Shown here: positions 42,094 to 56,793 of the stretch, piece by piece | Position numbering within the stretch: the stretch's first letter is position 1 | Layout: each line of letters opens with the position of its first letter | DNA from: Paenibacillus oryzisoli | GTDB taxonomy: Bacteria > Bacillota > Bacilli > Paenibacillales > NBRC-103111 | NCBI RefSeq assembly: GCF_001653565.1 | Contig: NZ_LYPB01000090.1 | Location: 126,759-190,758, forward strand | Length of the DNA stretch: 64,000 nt | Direction: 5' to 3' | Notes under the pieces: generated by a model | Databases searched by the model: none | What the model saw: the letters and a program-made list of their open reading frames with translations, nothing else | What the model was told of the DNA's origin: nothing | Program-made: the position numbers and the translations under genes

Positions 42094-44313
42094 ATGAATC
42101 CGTTTAAAACACAAAAAGGGTTTTACAAAATATTAGTGATGTTTATCGTAGCCATTAGTATTCCAGCTATCACAATTGGCTATTTGGGTATTCGTAACAG
42201 TACGACACATATTATTAGACAGGTAGATAAATCTAGTAATTTTCTCTTGCTTGAAAAGAAATTGTTTATCGAGCAGCAGATGTCCGAAATTGAAAATGTG
42301 ATGAAGCAAATCATGGCAAGTGATGAAGTGTGGAAAATGTTCGAGCCGAATGTGACGTATGCAACCCGATCTCAAACCATGGTAGAAGTAATCAAGTATT
42401 TTAACAAACTCGTAGGTACGAACAAAATGATTACTTCCATTTATCTAATAAATAAAGAAGAAGATTATGTAATCACCGATTCCAAATATAGTTTGAATGA
42501 CTTCTATGACCAAGATATCTTACGGACTGATCCAAGAGGGATTTTCACGGTTTTGCAGCCGCGTAAAGTTATTATGCTTAATGGTATCCAAAGGAATCTG
42601 CTTAGCACTGTTCGAACTTTTAAGGATGTATCCAGTAATGCCGCGATGCAAATTGTCGTTAATATGGATTACCGTGATTTTTTGAGCAGTCTTCAAACGA
42701 GTGAGAATCCGAAACCAATGGACCTGCTAATCTTCAACGATAACAACCAAATCATAGTAAACAATACGGGTATCGAACAGGAACTGTTACAGAAAGAGTT
42801 AACAATTATCCGGAATGCGGAAGGTTCCTCACTACAACATACAATAAATGACTCGACATATTTCATGAGTAAAACACATTCAGACTTGCTAGGATGGTCA
42901 GTTGTTTACGAACAACCTTTTGAGCAAGTTGTCGATTCAACCAAGCTATTGAGGAATGTTCTTATTTATTCGTTATTGATCGTGTTGCTTTTATCATTCG
43001 TAATGGCTTATTTATTTTCTTACTTTTTGTACAGACCGCTCGCACGGCTTGTTTCTGATATTCGTAAAAGGATGAAGATAGGAAAGGGAAGAGATGAATA
43101 CACGCTTATCGATGGCGCGGTTAATACCTTATTTCAAGAAAATCATACGTTGCAGTCTCAATTCGGTCTAGCTTTTCCTTTCATGAAGCAGCACTCTGTG
43201 TTTGAATTGTTGAGTGGTAAAGTTTGGGATGATGAAAAATTCCATGCGATTGTCCAATTACTTGGTAAGTCGTTTGATATGTCGCGATTTGTAGTCGGAG
43301 TTTTTGATTTCGAAAATAAGGAATTGACAGATAGTTTAATTGAGAAAGTCGAACTATTCTTTGATGAGCGATTTCAGGCAACCCTGCATTCTTCGATGAG
43401 TGAGCGTCGACTAGTTATCATTGTGAATACAGAACTAGAAAAAGATGATATCTACGAGTTATTTGGGGAACTGAAGGAAACGCTGAATGAAGCTGACGTA
43501 GAAATTACTTTGGCCATTAGCCCGGTTTTTGAAAGTCTGGATAAGTTATTTCTTGCCTATCAAGAAGCGCTGCAGCTTCTTAACCGTAAATTCTTTATTG
43601 GTAAAAATGAAATGATTGTTAAAGAAACCGTGGATGTCACGGAGTCGAACGGTAGATTTTACGATAAGAATCTTGAAGAAACTTTACTGGATAGTATCCG
43701 GTCTCAGAACCTTGAAAAGTCAATGGAAGTGGTAAGTGACTTAGTTCGAATGTTAGCCAGTCAGCCCTACTCAATCGCATATGTTAAATACGCGATATTC
43801 CAAGTTTGTACGAATATTATTGGCGCTTTGGCAGAGGTAGGGGGCCGTTTAGAAGAAGCAGGAATTGATGGTCCGAGCATTTGGAATAGTGTGCAGTCAG
43901 CAGATACGCTCGCAGAACTTGAGCAACTACTCATACGCTTTATAAGCCAAAGTATGAATGTGACAGCAGATTTAAAGCATAAACAACATACGGAACTCGT
44001 AGGAAAAACAATGGAATTCATCCAGAGGCACTATCACTTGGATTTATCTTTAAAGGATGTTTCGACGAATGTATATTTAAGTCCCGGCTATTTAAGTTCA
44101 ATTTTCAAAATGGAAACTGGGATGACCATTTTGGATTATATAACGCAAGTTCGTATGGAAGAGGCAGTTAAGTTGATTATGAGCTCAGATGCGAAGATCC
44201 AGGATGTCGCCCTAGCGGTAGGTTACAATAATACGCAAAGTTTTATCCGTCTATTCAAGAAAGCATACAAAATGACACCTCTTGAGTATCGCAGGAAGAT
44301 CATTTTGACGTAA
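42094..44313 (+). CDS. Membrane-bound AraC-family transcription regulator with extracytoplasmic sensor
   Basis: A 739-residue one-protein sensor-regulator common in Paenibacillus. Membrane helices are at about residues 13-33 (ILVMFIVAISIPAITIG) and 290-312 (LIYSLLIVLLLSFVMAYLF). The 255 residues between them form an extracytoplasmic sensing domain of the Cache type. A cytoplasmic linker follows, then the AraC/XylS DNA-binding domain in the last 100 residues (YLSPGYLSSIFKMETGM, VGYNNTQSFIRLFKKAYKMTPLEYRR). There is no receiver or kinase domain. AGGAGGTGATG stands before ATG 42094. Its own terminator follows at 44326. By position it should control the downstream importer/heparinase-type locus (44.6-56.4 kb) in response to an extracellular glycan or to the loaded binding protein. 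Confidence 0.92.
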   Translation: MNPFKTQKGFYKILVMFIVAISIPAITIGYLGIRNSTTHIIRQVDKSSNFLLLEKKLFIEQQMSEIENVMKQIMASDEVWKMFEPNVTYATRSQTMVEVIKYFNKLVGTNKMITSIYLINKEEDYVITDSKYSLNDFYDQDILRTDPRGIFTVLQPRKVIMLNGIQRNLLSTVRTFKDVSSNAAMQIVVNMDYRDFLSSLQTSENPKPMDLLIFNDNNQIIVNNTGIEQELLQKELTIIRNAEGSSLQHTINDSTYFMSKTHSDLLGWSVVYEQPFEQVVDSTKLLRNVLIYSLLIVLLLSFVMAYLFSYFLYRPLARLVSDIRKRMKIGKGRDEYTLIDGAVNTLFQENHTLQSQFGLAFPFMKQHSVFELLSGKVWDDEKFHAIVQLLGKSFDMSRFVVGVFDFENKELTDSLIEKVELFFDERFQATLHSSMSERRLVIIVNTELEKDDIYELFGELKETLNEADVEITLAISPVFESLDKLFLAYQEALQLLNRKFFIGKNEMIVKETVDVTESNGRFYDKNLEETLLDSIRSQNLEKSMEVVSDLVRMLASQPYSIAYVKYAIFQVCTNIIGALAEVGGRLEEAGIDGPSIWNSVQSADTLAELEQLLIRFISQSMNVTADLKHKQHTELVGKTMEFIQRHYHLDLSLKDVSTNVYLSPGYLSSIFKMETGMTILDYITQVRMEEAVKLIMSSDAKIQDVALAVGYNNTQSFIRLFKKAYKMTPLEYRRKIILT

Positions 44314-44624
44314 TTGAAGATGAAAATGCTCCCTCTACTTGGAGAATTTCGGTGGAGGGAGTATTTCTTTTGTTTAACAAGAGCATTTTTTTAATTCTGG
44401 AAAGTTTCTTACAAAGGTGATTTCCGGAAATGTAAAGGGGATATCGGGCAATTCGATAAAAATATGGGGAAAATACCATTGAGATTCCTTGTATTTCATA
44501 TTGATCGTTAGATTGGTTCATTTACGATGCCCTGAAAAGATCTATATACTTGGGGTGTAGCCATCTGAAAGCCCTTTCAATATTAGGATGTGCTATGAAG
44601 AAAATATACAGGGGGGATAAAGAA
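44314..44624. other. Intergenic region between regulator and 2-hydroxyacid dehydrogenase
   Basis: About 310 bases with the terminator at 44326-44372. The rest is AT-rich and presumably contains the promoter that the AraC sensor acts on. No convincing -35/-10 pair or operator could be singled out by eye. An in-frame extension of the next gene to 44550 has no ribosome site and no family similarity. Confidence 0.5.
44326..44372 (+). terminator. Rho-independent terminator of AraC sensor gene
   Basis: ATGCTCCCTCTAC (44326-44338) pairs with GTGGAGGGAGTAT (44352-44364) with two wobble pairs, followed by TTCTTTTG. It sits 13 bases after the regulator stop. Confidence 0.8.
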
Positions 44625-45623
44625 ATGAAACTGCTGCACATCGGTGAAGCCGATTCCCGACTTCCAACAGAGGGACCGTTCTTAGATGCGCTGCGGGAGG
44701 TTGGGGAGCTAATGGTCATTCGTAACGATGGCACGATGACGGATGAAGAAATGGCATCGCACATTCGGGAGCATGATGTCCTTCTTACGATTTGGGGGTC
44801 AAGTCCTGTGCCCAAACAGATCGCAGAGAATCCTGGTCGGCTATCTTACATCTGCAACATTTCGGGAGGAATCAAAGGTTGGATACCACTTTCAATTATT
44901 GAAGCAGGCATACCGGTAACCAATTGGGGAGATGCCATTGCAGCGGATGTAGCGGAAGCTGCATTTACACTCCTACTGGCTTCATTAAAAGAATTGCTTC
45001 CACAACAGTTGTCGGTACGATCAGGCGGTTGGCATCGAAATGACCGTCGCGTGGGCATGATGTATGGCTTAAGAATCGGGATTTATGGTATGGGCGTAAT
45101 TGGAAGAAAGTTTGTTGAATTTCTTCGCCCATTCGAATGCCACATCCATTATTATGATCCATATTTGTCTTCAACTACAACACTAGAGGGCTGTAAGCGT
45201 TACGACGGTCTAGTGGAGCTTGCTGCTGATTGCGACGTGCTTGTCATTCATGCTGGTTTGACGGAAGAAACCCGGAATTCGGTTAACGCAGAAGTATTGT
45301 CGCATTTGGCGGACTATAGTATTGTCATTAATACGGCTCGCGGAGACATTATTGATCAAGATGCACTATTTGCTGAACTGCGAGAAGGGAGATTACGAGC
45401 TGGGCTCGATGTCATTGCGGATAATGATAGGCTCGCAGATGACCATCCGGCACGTATGTGGCCAAATGTACTATTTACGGCACATGATCTCTTCTATGCA
45501 ACTTGGAATATGCCACAGTTACAAAGATACGAACGGATATGCTTGGATAATTTACAACGCTTTCGAGATGGCAAACCGCTGCTGTTCAAGTTCGATCGGG
45601 ATCGGTATCTGCGAAGCACATAA
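44625..45623 (+). CDS. D-2-hydroxyacid dehydrogenase family protein with altered catalytic Glu region
   Basis: A 332-residue NAD-dependent dehydrogenase. The nucleotide-binding domain has GIYGMGVIGRKF (GxGxxG). Catalytic arginine and histidine positions are INTARGDIIDQDAL and FTAHDLFYATWN. Usual members have LDV(F/Y)xxEP with the catalytic Glu; here the region reads GLDVIADNDRLADDHP, so that Glu appears to be replaced, and chemistry or substrate may differ. ATG 44625 follows GGGGGGATAA. It is followed by a sugar-phosphate-isomerase-like TIM barrel and importer genes, so it may reduce or oxidise a keto acid derived from imported uronates. The substrate is not known. Confidence 0.87.
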   Translation: MKLLHIGEADSRLPTEGPFLDALREVGELMVIRNDGTMTDEEMASHIREHDVLLTIWGSSPVPKQIAENPGRLSYICNISGGIKGWIPLSIIEAGIPVTNWGDAIAADVAEAAFTLLLASLKELLPQQLSVRSGGWHRNDRRVGMMYGLRIGIYGMGVIGRKFVEFLRPFECHIHYYDPYLSSTTTLEGCKRYDGLVELAADCDVLVIHAGLTEETRNSVNAEVLSHLADYSIVINTARGDIIDQDALFAELREGRLRAGLDVIADNDRLADDHPARMWPNVLFTAHDLFYATWNMPQLQRYERICLDNLQRFRDGKPLLFKFDRDRYLRST

Positions 45624-45683
45624 TTAAGCCGTATCTTGTATGAACAGCAGGAAACAATAAAAAAGATCTGGGAGACGGACATT

Positions 45684-46505
45684 ATGAAGCTATCGTTCAC
45701 AACGCTTGGATGTCCGACATGGTCATGGGAGCAAATCATCGACGAAGCGGTTCGTTACGAGTATGACGGTGTTGAACTTCGAGGTATTTCAGGGGAACTG
45801 CGATTAAGTCAATGTGATGCTTTGCGTGGTGATCGCTTAGAGGCTTCCATAGCCTATGCTGCAGCGCAAGGAATCAAGATCATTTGTCTGGATACTTCGT
45901 GTGTATTCCATAATGATAGTAATTTCGCTGCAGCCATTGAAGAGGGTATGGAAACTATAGACTTGGCTGTTAAAATTGGCGCTCCTTATATTCGCGTATT
46001 TGGCGACTTAATTCCGATCGACCAGAAAGAATCCATGATCGTTCGCCAAGTTGCCCGAGGCTTGCAGATGTTAGGACTTTATGCCGAAAACAAAGGGATC
46101 AGTGTGCTTCTAGAGACACACGGCGATTTCTCTTCATCCCAACGGATTCTTGATGTCCTTCGGCAAACATCGTCGCCGGCTATAGGGATCATTTGGGACG
46201 TTCATCACACGATAAAGTATGGTGTCCAAGAAACACCGTTTGAAACGTGGCGTCAACTACGGCCTTATATCCGGCATATCCATCTCAAAGATGCACGGGG
46301 GGAAGGTAAAGACATTACGCCAGTTCTTGTCGGTAAAGGAGATTTGCCTCTACCAGACATTATAAAACTCCTTTCTGAAAGCGAATACAAGGGATGGCTT
46401 TCATTTGAATGGGAAAAAAAGTGGCACCCTGACATTGAGGAACCTGAAATTGCACTACCGACGTTTATATCATACATGCGCCAGCACAATCATTTATTCG
46501 GCTAA
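45684..46505 (+). CDS. Sugar phosphate isomerase/epimerase-like TIM barrel (xylose isomerase-like family)
   Basis: A 273-residue protein of the AP-endonuclease-2/xylose isomerase-like TIM barrel family. It opens KLSFTTLGCPTWSWEQI. The metal-binding residues expected for this fold are seen in VLLETHGDF (Glu), IIWDVHHT (Asp, His), IRHIHLKDA (His) and WLSFEWEKKWHP (Glu). ATG 45684 is preceded by GGGAGACGG; an in-frame ATG at 45636 has no ribosome site. Members isomerise or epimerise sugars, inositols and keto sugars. Adjacent hydroxyacid dehydrogenase and importer genes suggest a role in breaking down the imported saccharide. The exact reaction cannot be named from sequence. Confidence 0.88.
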   Translation: MKLSFTTLGCPTWSWEQIIDEAVRYEYDGVELRGISGELRLSQCDALRGDRLEASIAYAAAQGIKIICLDTSCVFHNDSNFAAAIEEGMETIDLAVKIGAPYIRVFGDLIPIDQKESMIVRQVARGLQMLGLYAENKGISVLLETHGDFSSSQRILDVLRQTSSPAIGIIWDVHHTIKYGVQETPFETWRQLRPYIRHIHLKDARGEGKDITPVLVGKGDLPLPDIIKLLSESEYKGWLSFEWEKKWHPDIEEPEIALPTFISYMRQHNHLFG

Positions 46506-46524
46506 AAAATAGGAGGTTATTTAA

Positions 46525-48057
46525 ATGTCCAATAAGAAAGTACAGAGCCTTACCGTTGCATCGGTTCTAACCTTGGCTATGATCACTGGCTGCTCATCCA
46601 ATAACGACACTTCTTCTTCACCATCAGCTGCATCCACAGCATCAGCTGCGGCAACAAAACAGCCGACTGTAACACTAAAAATGGCAGTTCTCGAGACGTA
46701 TCCGGGTGTCACTTTAGACAACAAAACGACTCATTATATTGAGGAGAAGACCAACACAAAATTAGACATCACAGTTATTCCTAGCGGGGATCTTGAGAAT
46801 AAGCTGCAAGTTATGCTGGCTTCTGGCGACAAACCGGATATCATCCAGTTGAGTACGGATACGCTAGAGATGAAGCTGACCAAATCAAATGTGTTGCTTC
46901 CCCTTAATAACTATTTCGATAAAGCGCCTAATCTTAAAAAATTTGGCGATGGCGGCCTATGGGACATTATGAAGCACAGCGATAACAATGTGTATACGAT
47001 TCCAATTCGCGGCAGCGCGATCGACAATATCCCTATCTATCGCAAAGACTGGCTGGATAAAGTTGGATTGAAGGTGCCAACAACATTGGATGAGTATTAC
47101 GCTGTAGCCGATGCGTTCACAAACAAGGATCCGGACGGTAACGGTAAAAAGGATACGTATGCGCTAAGCGCCTATACGGCCGGCGGCAATGTTGATTTAG
47201 CGTCCATGGATATGGTCTTCAGTGCATTTGGAACGTTACCAGGGAACTGGATTCTGCAAGACGGTAAGCTTGTTCCAGGGGCAGTGGCGCCTGGGGCACT
47301 GGATGCGCTCAAATTTTTAAATAAAATGTACAAGGAAAAAATGATTGATCCCGAATTCATCACTGACAATGCGGCTAGATTTAAGGACAAAGTCATAAAA
47401 GGTACCGTCGGTGCACCGGTCTACCGGTATTTTTTAATGGATACATCCAATATTAACAATTACTACACACCGCTCAAGCAAAACAATCCAAATGCTGAAT
47501 TCGTTGAAGGCGGGATTCTCAAGGGACCACAACAAAATGGCATTGGCTACCGTATGCTAACGCAACGCGGTTGGCTCAAAACGGCGATTACAAAGGACTC
47601 TAAAAACATTGATGCTGCGATTCGAGTACTTGATTTCTTGACATCGGATGAAGGAAATATGTATGAGAATTACGGTGAAAAAGGCAAGGATTACACCATG
47701 GATAACAATATTGTGAAGCCGCTGATCAAGGACGAGGAAATAAAGGCAGCAGGCATTGGACAGTTAAAACTTGCATTCAATTTCATGTATAACCACACCT
47801 CACAGCGTTTCCAAGAGTTGTATAAATTCGCTCACACGATCGGTTATCGTAATCCTGCTGACGGACTGGTTATCGAAGACAACTCGAAAGCGACGGAGCT
47901 TAGCCAGTTTACTTCTCTCCAGTTTACGAAAATGATCTTGAATGATGGTCCAATCGATGACTTATACAAAGACTTTGTAACGGAATATTACAAACGGGGT
48001 GGCACCGACTACACCAAAGCTATGAATGACGCTTACCTGGCAAAAACAAAAAAATAG
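46525..48057 (+). CDS. Lipoprotein solute-binding protein of second sugar importer
   Basis: A 510-residue extracellular binding protein. Signal peptide residues 1-22 end in lipobox ITGC with lipidated Cys23, followed by a Ser/Ala/Thr-rich linker to about residue 50. The mature domain shows IEEKTNTKLDITVIP, LQVMLASGDKPDIIQL, DPDGNGKKDTYALS (a calcium-loop-like segment common in these proteins) and FVTEYYKRGGTDYTKAMNDAY near the end. TAGGAGGTTATTTAA precedes ATG 46525. Permease genes follow after a hairpin. It should deliver the saccharide released by the secreted heparinase-type enzyme to the membrane pore. It is similar in design but not closely related in sequence to the protein at 12009. 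Confidence 0.93.
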   Translation: MSNKKVQSLTVASVLTLAMITGCSSNNDTSSSPSAASTASAAATKQPTVTLKMAVLETYPGVTLDNKTTHYIEEKTNTKLDITVIPSGDLENKLQVMLASGDKPDIIQLSTDTLEMKLTKSNVLLPLNNYFDKAPNLKKFGDGGLWDIMKHSDNNVYTIPIRGSAIDNIPIYRKDWLDKVGLKVPTTLDEYYAVADAFTNKDPDGNGKKDTYALSAYTAGGNVDLASMDMVFSAFGTLPGNWILQDGKLVPGAVAPGALDALKFLNKMYKEKMIDPEFITDNAARFKDKVIKGTVGAPVYRYFLMDTSNINNYYTPLKQNNPNAEFVEGGILKGPQQNGIGYRMLTQRGWLKTAITKDSKNIDAAIRVLDFLTSDEGNMYENYGEKGKDYTMDNNIVKPLIKDEEIKAAGIGQLKLAFNFMYNHTSQRFQELYKFAHTIGYRNPADGLVIEDNSKATELSQFTSLQFTKMILNDGPIDDLYKDFVTEYYKRGGTDYTKAMNDAYLAKTKK

Positions 48058-48081
48058 ACGAGTTTGTTACGGAGTACTGGA

Positions 48082-48112
48082 AAGAGCGGAAGATCGTTTG
48101 AATTCCGCTCTT
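48082..48112 (+). terminator. Hairpin between binding-protein and permease genes
   Basis: AAGAGCGGAA (48082-48091) pairs perfectly with TTCCGCTCTT (48103-48112) over an 11-base loop, with no T-run after it. As at 11929, a hairpin flanks a binding-protein gene and probably tunes the ratio of binding protein to permease by partial termination or mRNA protection. Confidence 0.55.
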
Positions 48113-48143
48113 CGCCAGACCGGACAACGGAGAGGGGTGCATC

Positions 48144-49094
48144 ATGGAAACAACGCAAGTAACTGAGAGGAAAAAAACCATCTGGAAGAATAAAACTGTC
48201 CTTCACGATCTGAGAAACGATAAATATTTGTATCTAATGCTGTTGCCAGGATTATTGTATTTCCTTATTTTTAAATATGCTCCTCTATATGGCATCGTAA
48301 TTGCTTTTAAAGACTATGATATTTTTCAGGGGATATGGCAAAGCGATTGGGTTGGATGGAAAAATTTCCAGGATGTCTTTCAATACTCGGATTTTTGGAA
48401 TATCTTCCGAAATACAATTCTAATCAGTGTATATAAAATTATATTCGGTTTCCCAGCACCGATCATAGTTGCACTATTGCTGAATGAGTTAGGCAACCGT
48501 TTCTTTAAGCGAGCGATCCAAACGATTTTATATTTACCTCATTTTATTTCGTGGGTTGTCATTTCAGGATTTATTTTGGCCATTTTATCTCCGAACAATG
48601 GCGTCGTTGCACTCGTTTATGAATGGTTTGGCCAAGAACCGCGCAATTTGCTTATTGACCAAGATCTGTTTCGAAGCATACTTGTTGCCTCTGATATTTG
48701 GAAGGATCTTGGATGGGGCACGATTATCTATTTGGCGGCGTTGACACAGGTGGATCCCTCGCTTTATGAGGCGGCTATCATGGATGGAGCGGGCAAATGG
48801 AAGCAAACGTGGCACATCACGCTTCCATCTATACGAAATGTCATTGTTTTGCTTCTTATTTTGCGTATCGGCTTCTTGATGGGAGCTGGTTTTGAGCAAA
48901 TATTAGTCATGCAGAACTCTGCTGTAGCAGAAGTCAGCGAAGTTTTGGACACATTTGTTTTTAAATACGGTCTGCAGCAAGGGAACTACAGCTTTGCTAC
49001 TGCAGTCGGCGTGTTTAATTCTGTTATTGCGCTAATTCTCGTACTTGCAGCGCAATGGGTGAGCAAGTTATTCGGGGAAGAGGGGTTGAGCTAG
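48144..49094 (+). CDS. LplB-type sugar ABC importer permease (second system)
   Basis: A 316-residue permease with the same order of motifs as the one at 9992: LYLMLLPGLLYFLIFKYAPLYGIVIAFKDYD (split here as LPGLLYFLIF and APLYGIVIAFKDYD), FPAPIIVALLLNELGNRFFKR, LPHFISWVVISGF, the EAA loop LYEAAIMDGAGKWKQTWHITLP and EVSEVLDTFVFKYGLQQGNYS. About six membrane helices are predicted. GAGAGGGGTG precedes ATG 48144. The stop abuts the start of the partner permease without any gap. It transports saccharides delivered by the lipoprotein encoded upstream; the ATPase is not encoded in this window. Confidence 0.93.
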   Translation: METTQVTERKKTIWKNKTVLHDLRNDKYLYLMLLPGLLYFLIFKYAPLYGIVIAFKDYDIFQGIWQSDWVGWKNFQDVFQYSDFWNIFRNTILISVYKIIFGFPAPIIVALLLNELGNRFFKRAIQTILYLPHFISWVVISGFILAILSPNNGVVALVYEWFGQEPRNLLIDQDLFRSILVASDIWKDLGWGTIIYLAALTQVDPSLYEAAIMDGAGKWKQTWHITLPSIRNVIVLLLILRIGFLMGAGFEQILVMQNSAVAEVSEVLDTFVFKYGLQQGNYSFATAVGVFNSVIALILVLAAQWVSKLFGEEGLS

Positions 49095-49958
49095 ATGAAA
49101 CGGCATCGTAATCGTCGTCTATACCCACTCGTCCTCAATATCGGTTTTGTACTTCTTGGCCTGATTATGTTATATCCTTTCTGGTATGTGTTGATGTTCT
49201 CCTTAAGCGATCCGACACATGCTTCTGTCAACAAGTTGAATCTATATCCCGAGCATTTTTCATTATCGACATACAAATACGTGCTTTCCCAGAAGTTCCT
49301 GTACGTTGGTTTTAGAAATACGTTGATCGTCACGATTATCGGGACACTAATAAGCATGGTGCTTACAATCGGTTGTGCCTACCCGCTGGCTAAAAGCAGT
49401 TTGCGTTGGCGCAGTCCTATTTTTTCAATTATTTTTTTTACAATGTTGTTTCATGGCGGTTTGATTCCTACCTACCTCGTCATCAAGCAATTGCATCTGG
49501 TTGACACACTGTGGGCGTTAATGTTGCCGTCGGCCGTTAGTGTTTACAACATGCTGATTATGATTAAGTTCTTTAAGGGAATTCCCACTGAATTGATCGA
49601 ATCGGCAAAAATGGACGGCGCTAATGATTTGTTCATTCTATTGCGCATCATATTACCTTTGTCGGGAGCCGTTAATGCTACGATTGGCTTGATTTACGCG
49701 GTAGCCAGGTGGAATGAATATCTGCCAGGCATCATCTACATTCATGATCAGAAAAAACGAGTCTTGCAGGTCGTGCTAAATGGGATGCTTAAAGAGGAAT
49801 CACTTGCGAATCAACCTGGATTAAGTGATATGGCATCGTCGCCGGAAAGCATTAAGATGGCGGCCGTGGTAGTCAGTATGGTGCCAATTCTGCTCGTCTA
49901 TCCCTATTTGCAAAAGTATTTCGTCAAAGGCATGCTCATCGGTTCAGTCAAAGGGTAG
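49095..49958 (+). CDS. YtcP-type sugar ABC importer permease (second system)
   Basis: A 287-residue CUT1 permease. Diagnostic segments are GLIMLYPFWYVLMFSLSDP, FFTMLFHGGLIPTYLVIKQL, IPTELIESAKMDGANDLF (EAA loop), NEYLPGIIYIHDQKKRVLQ and PYLQKYFVKGMLIGSVKG at the C-terminus, the same ending as its counterpart at 11004. ATG 49095 follows the previous stop immediately, with GGAAGAGGGG as ribosome site inside the upstream gene, so the two pore subunits are coupled. It completes the second importer, which precedes the large secreted heparinase-type protein. Confidence 0.93.
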   Translation: MKRHRNRRLYPLVLNIGFVLLGLIMLYPFWYVLMFSLSDPTHASVNKLNLYPEHFSLSTYKYVLSQKFLYVGFRNTLIVTIIGTLISMVLTIGCAYPLAKSSLRWRSPIFSIIFFTMLFHGGLIPTYLVIKQLHLVDTLWALMLPSAVSVYNMLIMIKFFKGIPTELIESAKMDGANDLFILLRIILPLSGAVNATIGLIYAVARWNEYLPGIIYIHDQKKRVLQVVLNGMLKEESLANQPGLSDMASSPESIKMAAVVVSMVPILLVYPYLQKYFVKGMLIGSVKG

Positions 49959-50075
49959 TGACTACGGAAAATTACACTTAGGTACTGCTAATTGCCTTTA
50001 CTCTGTAAGGAGGTGATCATAAAAACCCATTATTTCTATTGGTAAAGTGGTGGAATGCATGGTCCAAACTTTTAA

Positions 50076-55172
<5,097 letters not shown>

Positions 55173-55197
55173 GAGGCGAAAAGGATGTGTTGCATAA

Positions 55198-56358
55198 ATG
55201 ATAGCAAGGAAACGAAGGAATTCGATGCTGCGCTTTCGTCTACTGAATGTGATTTCGGTGGCAATGTCCCTGTTGTTGCTTACTTCTCATGTAGGTGCGG
55301 CTTCAGATACCACACCACCGACTGCACCTTCTGGTTTAACAGCGGAACCAATGTCCGAAAGCACAGTTTCACTTGGTTGGAATGCGGCAACTGATGATAT
55401 CGGCGTTGATCATTACACCATTTTTCGCGACTGTGCATCTGTCGGAACCACGGTAGGAATGAGTTATACGGACACCGGATTAACGGCATCGACAGATTAC
55501 TTTTATTATGTTCTTGCCTATGATGCTGCTAATAACGAGTCCGGCGGCGGTGGCGCCTGCGTGACCACACTTGCACCGGACCTAACACCACCTTCCACTC
55601 CTACAAGCTTAATAACAAAAATGGAGGGGAAATCAGTCGTGCTGACGTGGTCGTCTTCAACAGACGATCGTTTGATGAATGGTTATCAGGTATATCGGAA
55701 CGGGGTTCAAATAGGCACAACGAGCAACCTCACGTATACAGATTCATCAATTGCTTCTCTAACGAGCTATTCTTATACAATCAAAGCAGTCGATGATAGT
55801 GAAAATGAATCTGCTTCCAGTAGTGCATCTGCAGTTACAACGCCAAACTTTTTGTATTTCACCGATTTTGAGAATGGCGCCGCCGATTGGACTGTCGTTT
55901 CAGGGACTTGGAGTACAGTGTATGATGGTGGTCGCGTCTACAAATCTAGTACCACGTTTGATAATTCCTCTAAGATTGGAGAGGGATCGTGGTCCGATTA
56001 CACCGTAGAGACGCGGGTGAAAGTAAACAGTTGGTCGTCGACAAATTCACCTGATGTAGGTATTCGTGTAAGGTTTACGGATAATAAGAATTTTTATTTA
56101 CTAGGCTATAAAAATGGTAATTTGGTTATTAACCGTACAGTTGCGGGAACAGGTAATGGCGGCACAAGTAAACCATTTACACTCCAAACGGGACAGTGGT
56201 ATACGTTCAAGGCAGTCGTTCAAGGCAGTACGCTTAAGCTATATGTAAACGGCAACCTTGAGTTAACTAGAACAGATAGCCTGTTGCCAACGGGCGCAGT
56301 GGGAATCGAGAGTCGATTTGGTGATTCTAGGTTTGATAATTTTACTGTTTCACAATGA
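55198..56358 (+). CDS. Secreted FN3-FN3-LamG-like protein, paralogue of the C-terminus of the upstream giant
   Basis: A 386-residue secreted protein: signal peptide (1-35, ending VGAA), FN3 (38-130), FN3 (133-222) and a LamG-like domain (224-386). Each domain closely parallels the last 350 residues of the preceding heparinase-type protein; for example [24 protein letters not shown] and [10 protein letters not shown] recur almost unchanged. No catalytic domain is present, so it is most likely a carbohydrate-binding or cell-surface accessory protein. Its leader (GAAAAGGATGTGTTGCATAA, ending just before ATG 55198) also resembles that of the upstream gene, so both ends derive from a duplicated ancestor that lost the catalytic core. 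The 25-base gap indicates co-transcription. Confidence 0.85.
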   Translation: MIARKRRNSMLRFRLLNVISVAMSLLLLTSHVGAASDTTPPTAPSGLTAEPMSESTVSLGWNAATDDIGVDHYTIFRDCASVGTTVGMSYTDTGLTASTDYFYYVLAYDAANNESGGGGACVTTLAPDLTPPSTPTSLITKMEGKSVVLTWSSSTDDRLMNGYQVYRNGVQIGTTSNLTYTDSSIASLTSYSYTIKAVDDSENESASSSASAVTTPNFLYFTDFENGAADWTVVSGTWSTVYDGGRVYKSSTTFDNSSKIGEGSWSDYTVETRVKVNSWSSTNSPDVGIRVRFTDNKNFYLLGYKNGNLVINRTVAGTGNGGTSKPFTLQTGQWYTFKAVVQGSTLKLYVNGNLELTRTDSLLPTGAVGIESRFGDSRFDNFTVSQ

Positions 56359-56387
56359 CACGAATGGAGAGCAGGGGCACTTAACGA

Positions 56388-56752
56388 TTTCGCCGCTGAC
56401 GCTTGGTACAGTTCAGCTTGGCATGCCCTACGGCATTGCTAATCAGCTGGGGTCAGCCGGATGAAGCGATGGCAGCGCGTATGGTGATTCCCGCCTTGAA
56501 TGGCGGGATCACCTGTCTGGATACTGCGAGCGTTTATGGTAACGCGGAGCAAGTGTTGGGGCGATTTTTGAGGGAGAAACGCGGCCGGGTACTGTGATGA
56601 CCAAGTTGTTTTTGAATGCGGATCAGGGGACGTCGCTTGCCGACATGGAGCTCCAAATCAAGGAGGGCATCCTTCAGTCGTTAGAACGGCTGCAGCAGTT
56701 GCGGATGTGCCTGAATTTGTGAACACGCCTTCCCGCTGGGAGGGTAAATAAA
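56388..56752 (+). pseudogene. Remnant of an aldo/keto reductase gene
   Basis: Three reading frames must be joined to read it. Frame one gives TISPLTLGTVQLGMPYGIAN (from about 56390), a shift near 56448 gives GQPDEAMAARMVIPALNGG and LDTASVYGNAEQVLGRFLRE, and a second shift near 56590 gives MTKLFLNADQGTSLADMELQ with LQSLERL. The tail AAVADVPEFVNTPSRWEGK ends at a stop at 56749. The NAD(P)H-dependent reductase motif LDTASVYG is clear, but the usual 300-residue length is cut to about 120, with the barrel core missing between LERL and AAVADV. There is no start codon. The gene is dead. Confidence 0.75.
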
Positions 56753-56793
56753 CGATAATGATTCACCAAACTTAGAAGAAATGGGAGAACAAT

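Noticed and set aside
50007-50018. Perfect AAGGAGGTGATC resembling a ribosome site
   Set aside because: No start codon at a proper distance opens more than about ten codons, so there is no gene behind it; the real site for the next gene is at about 50081.
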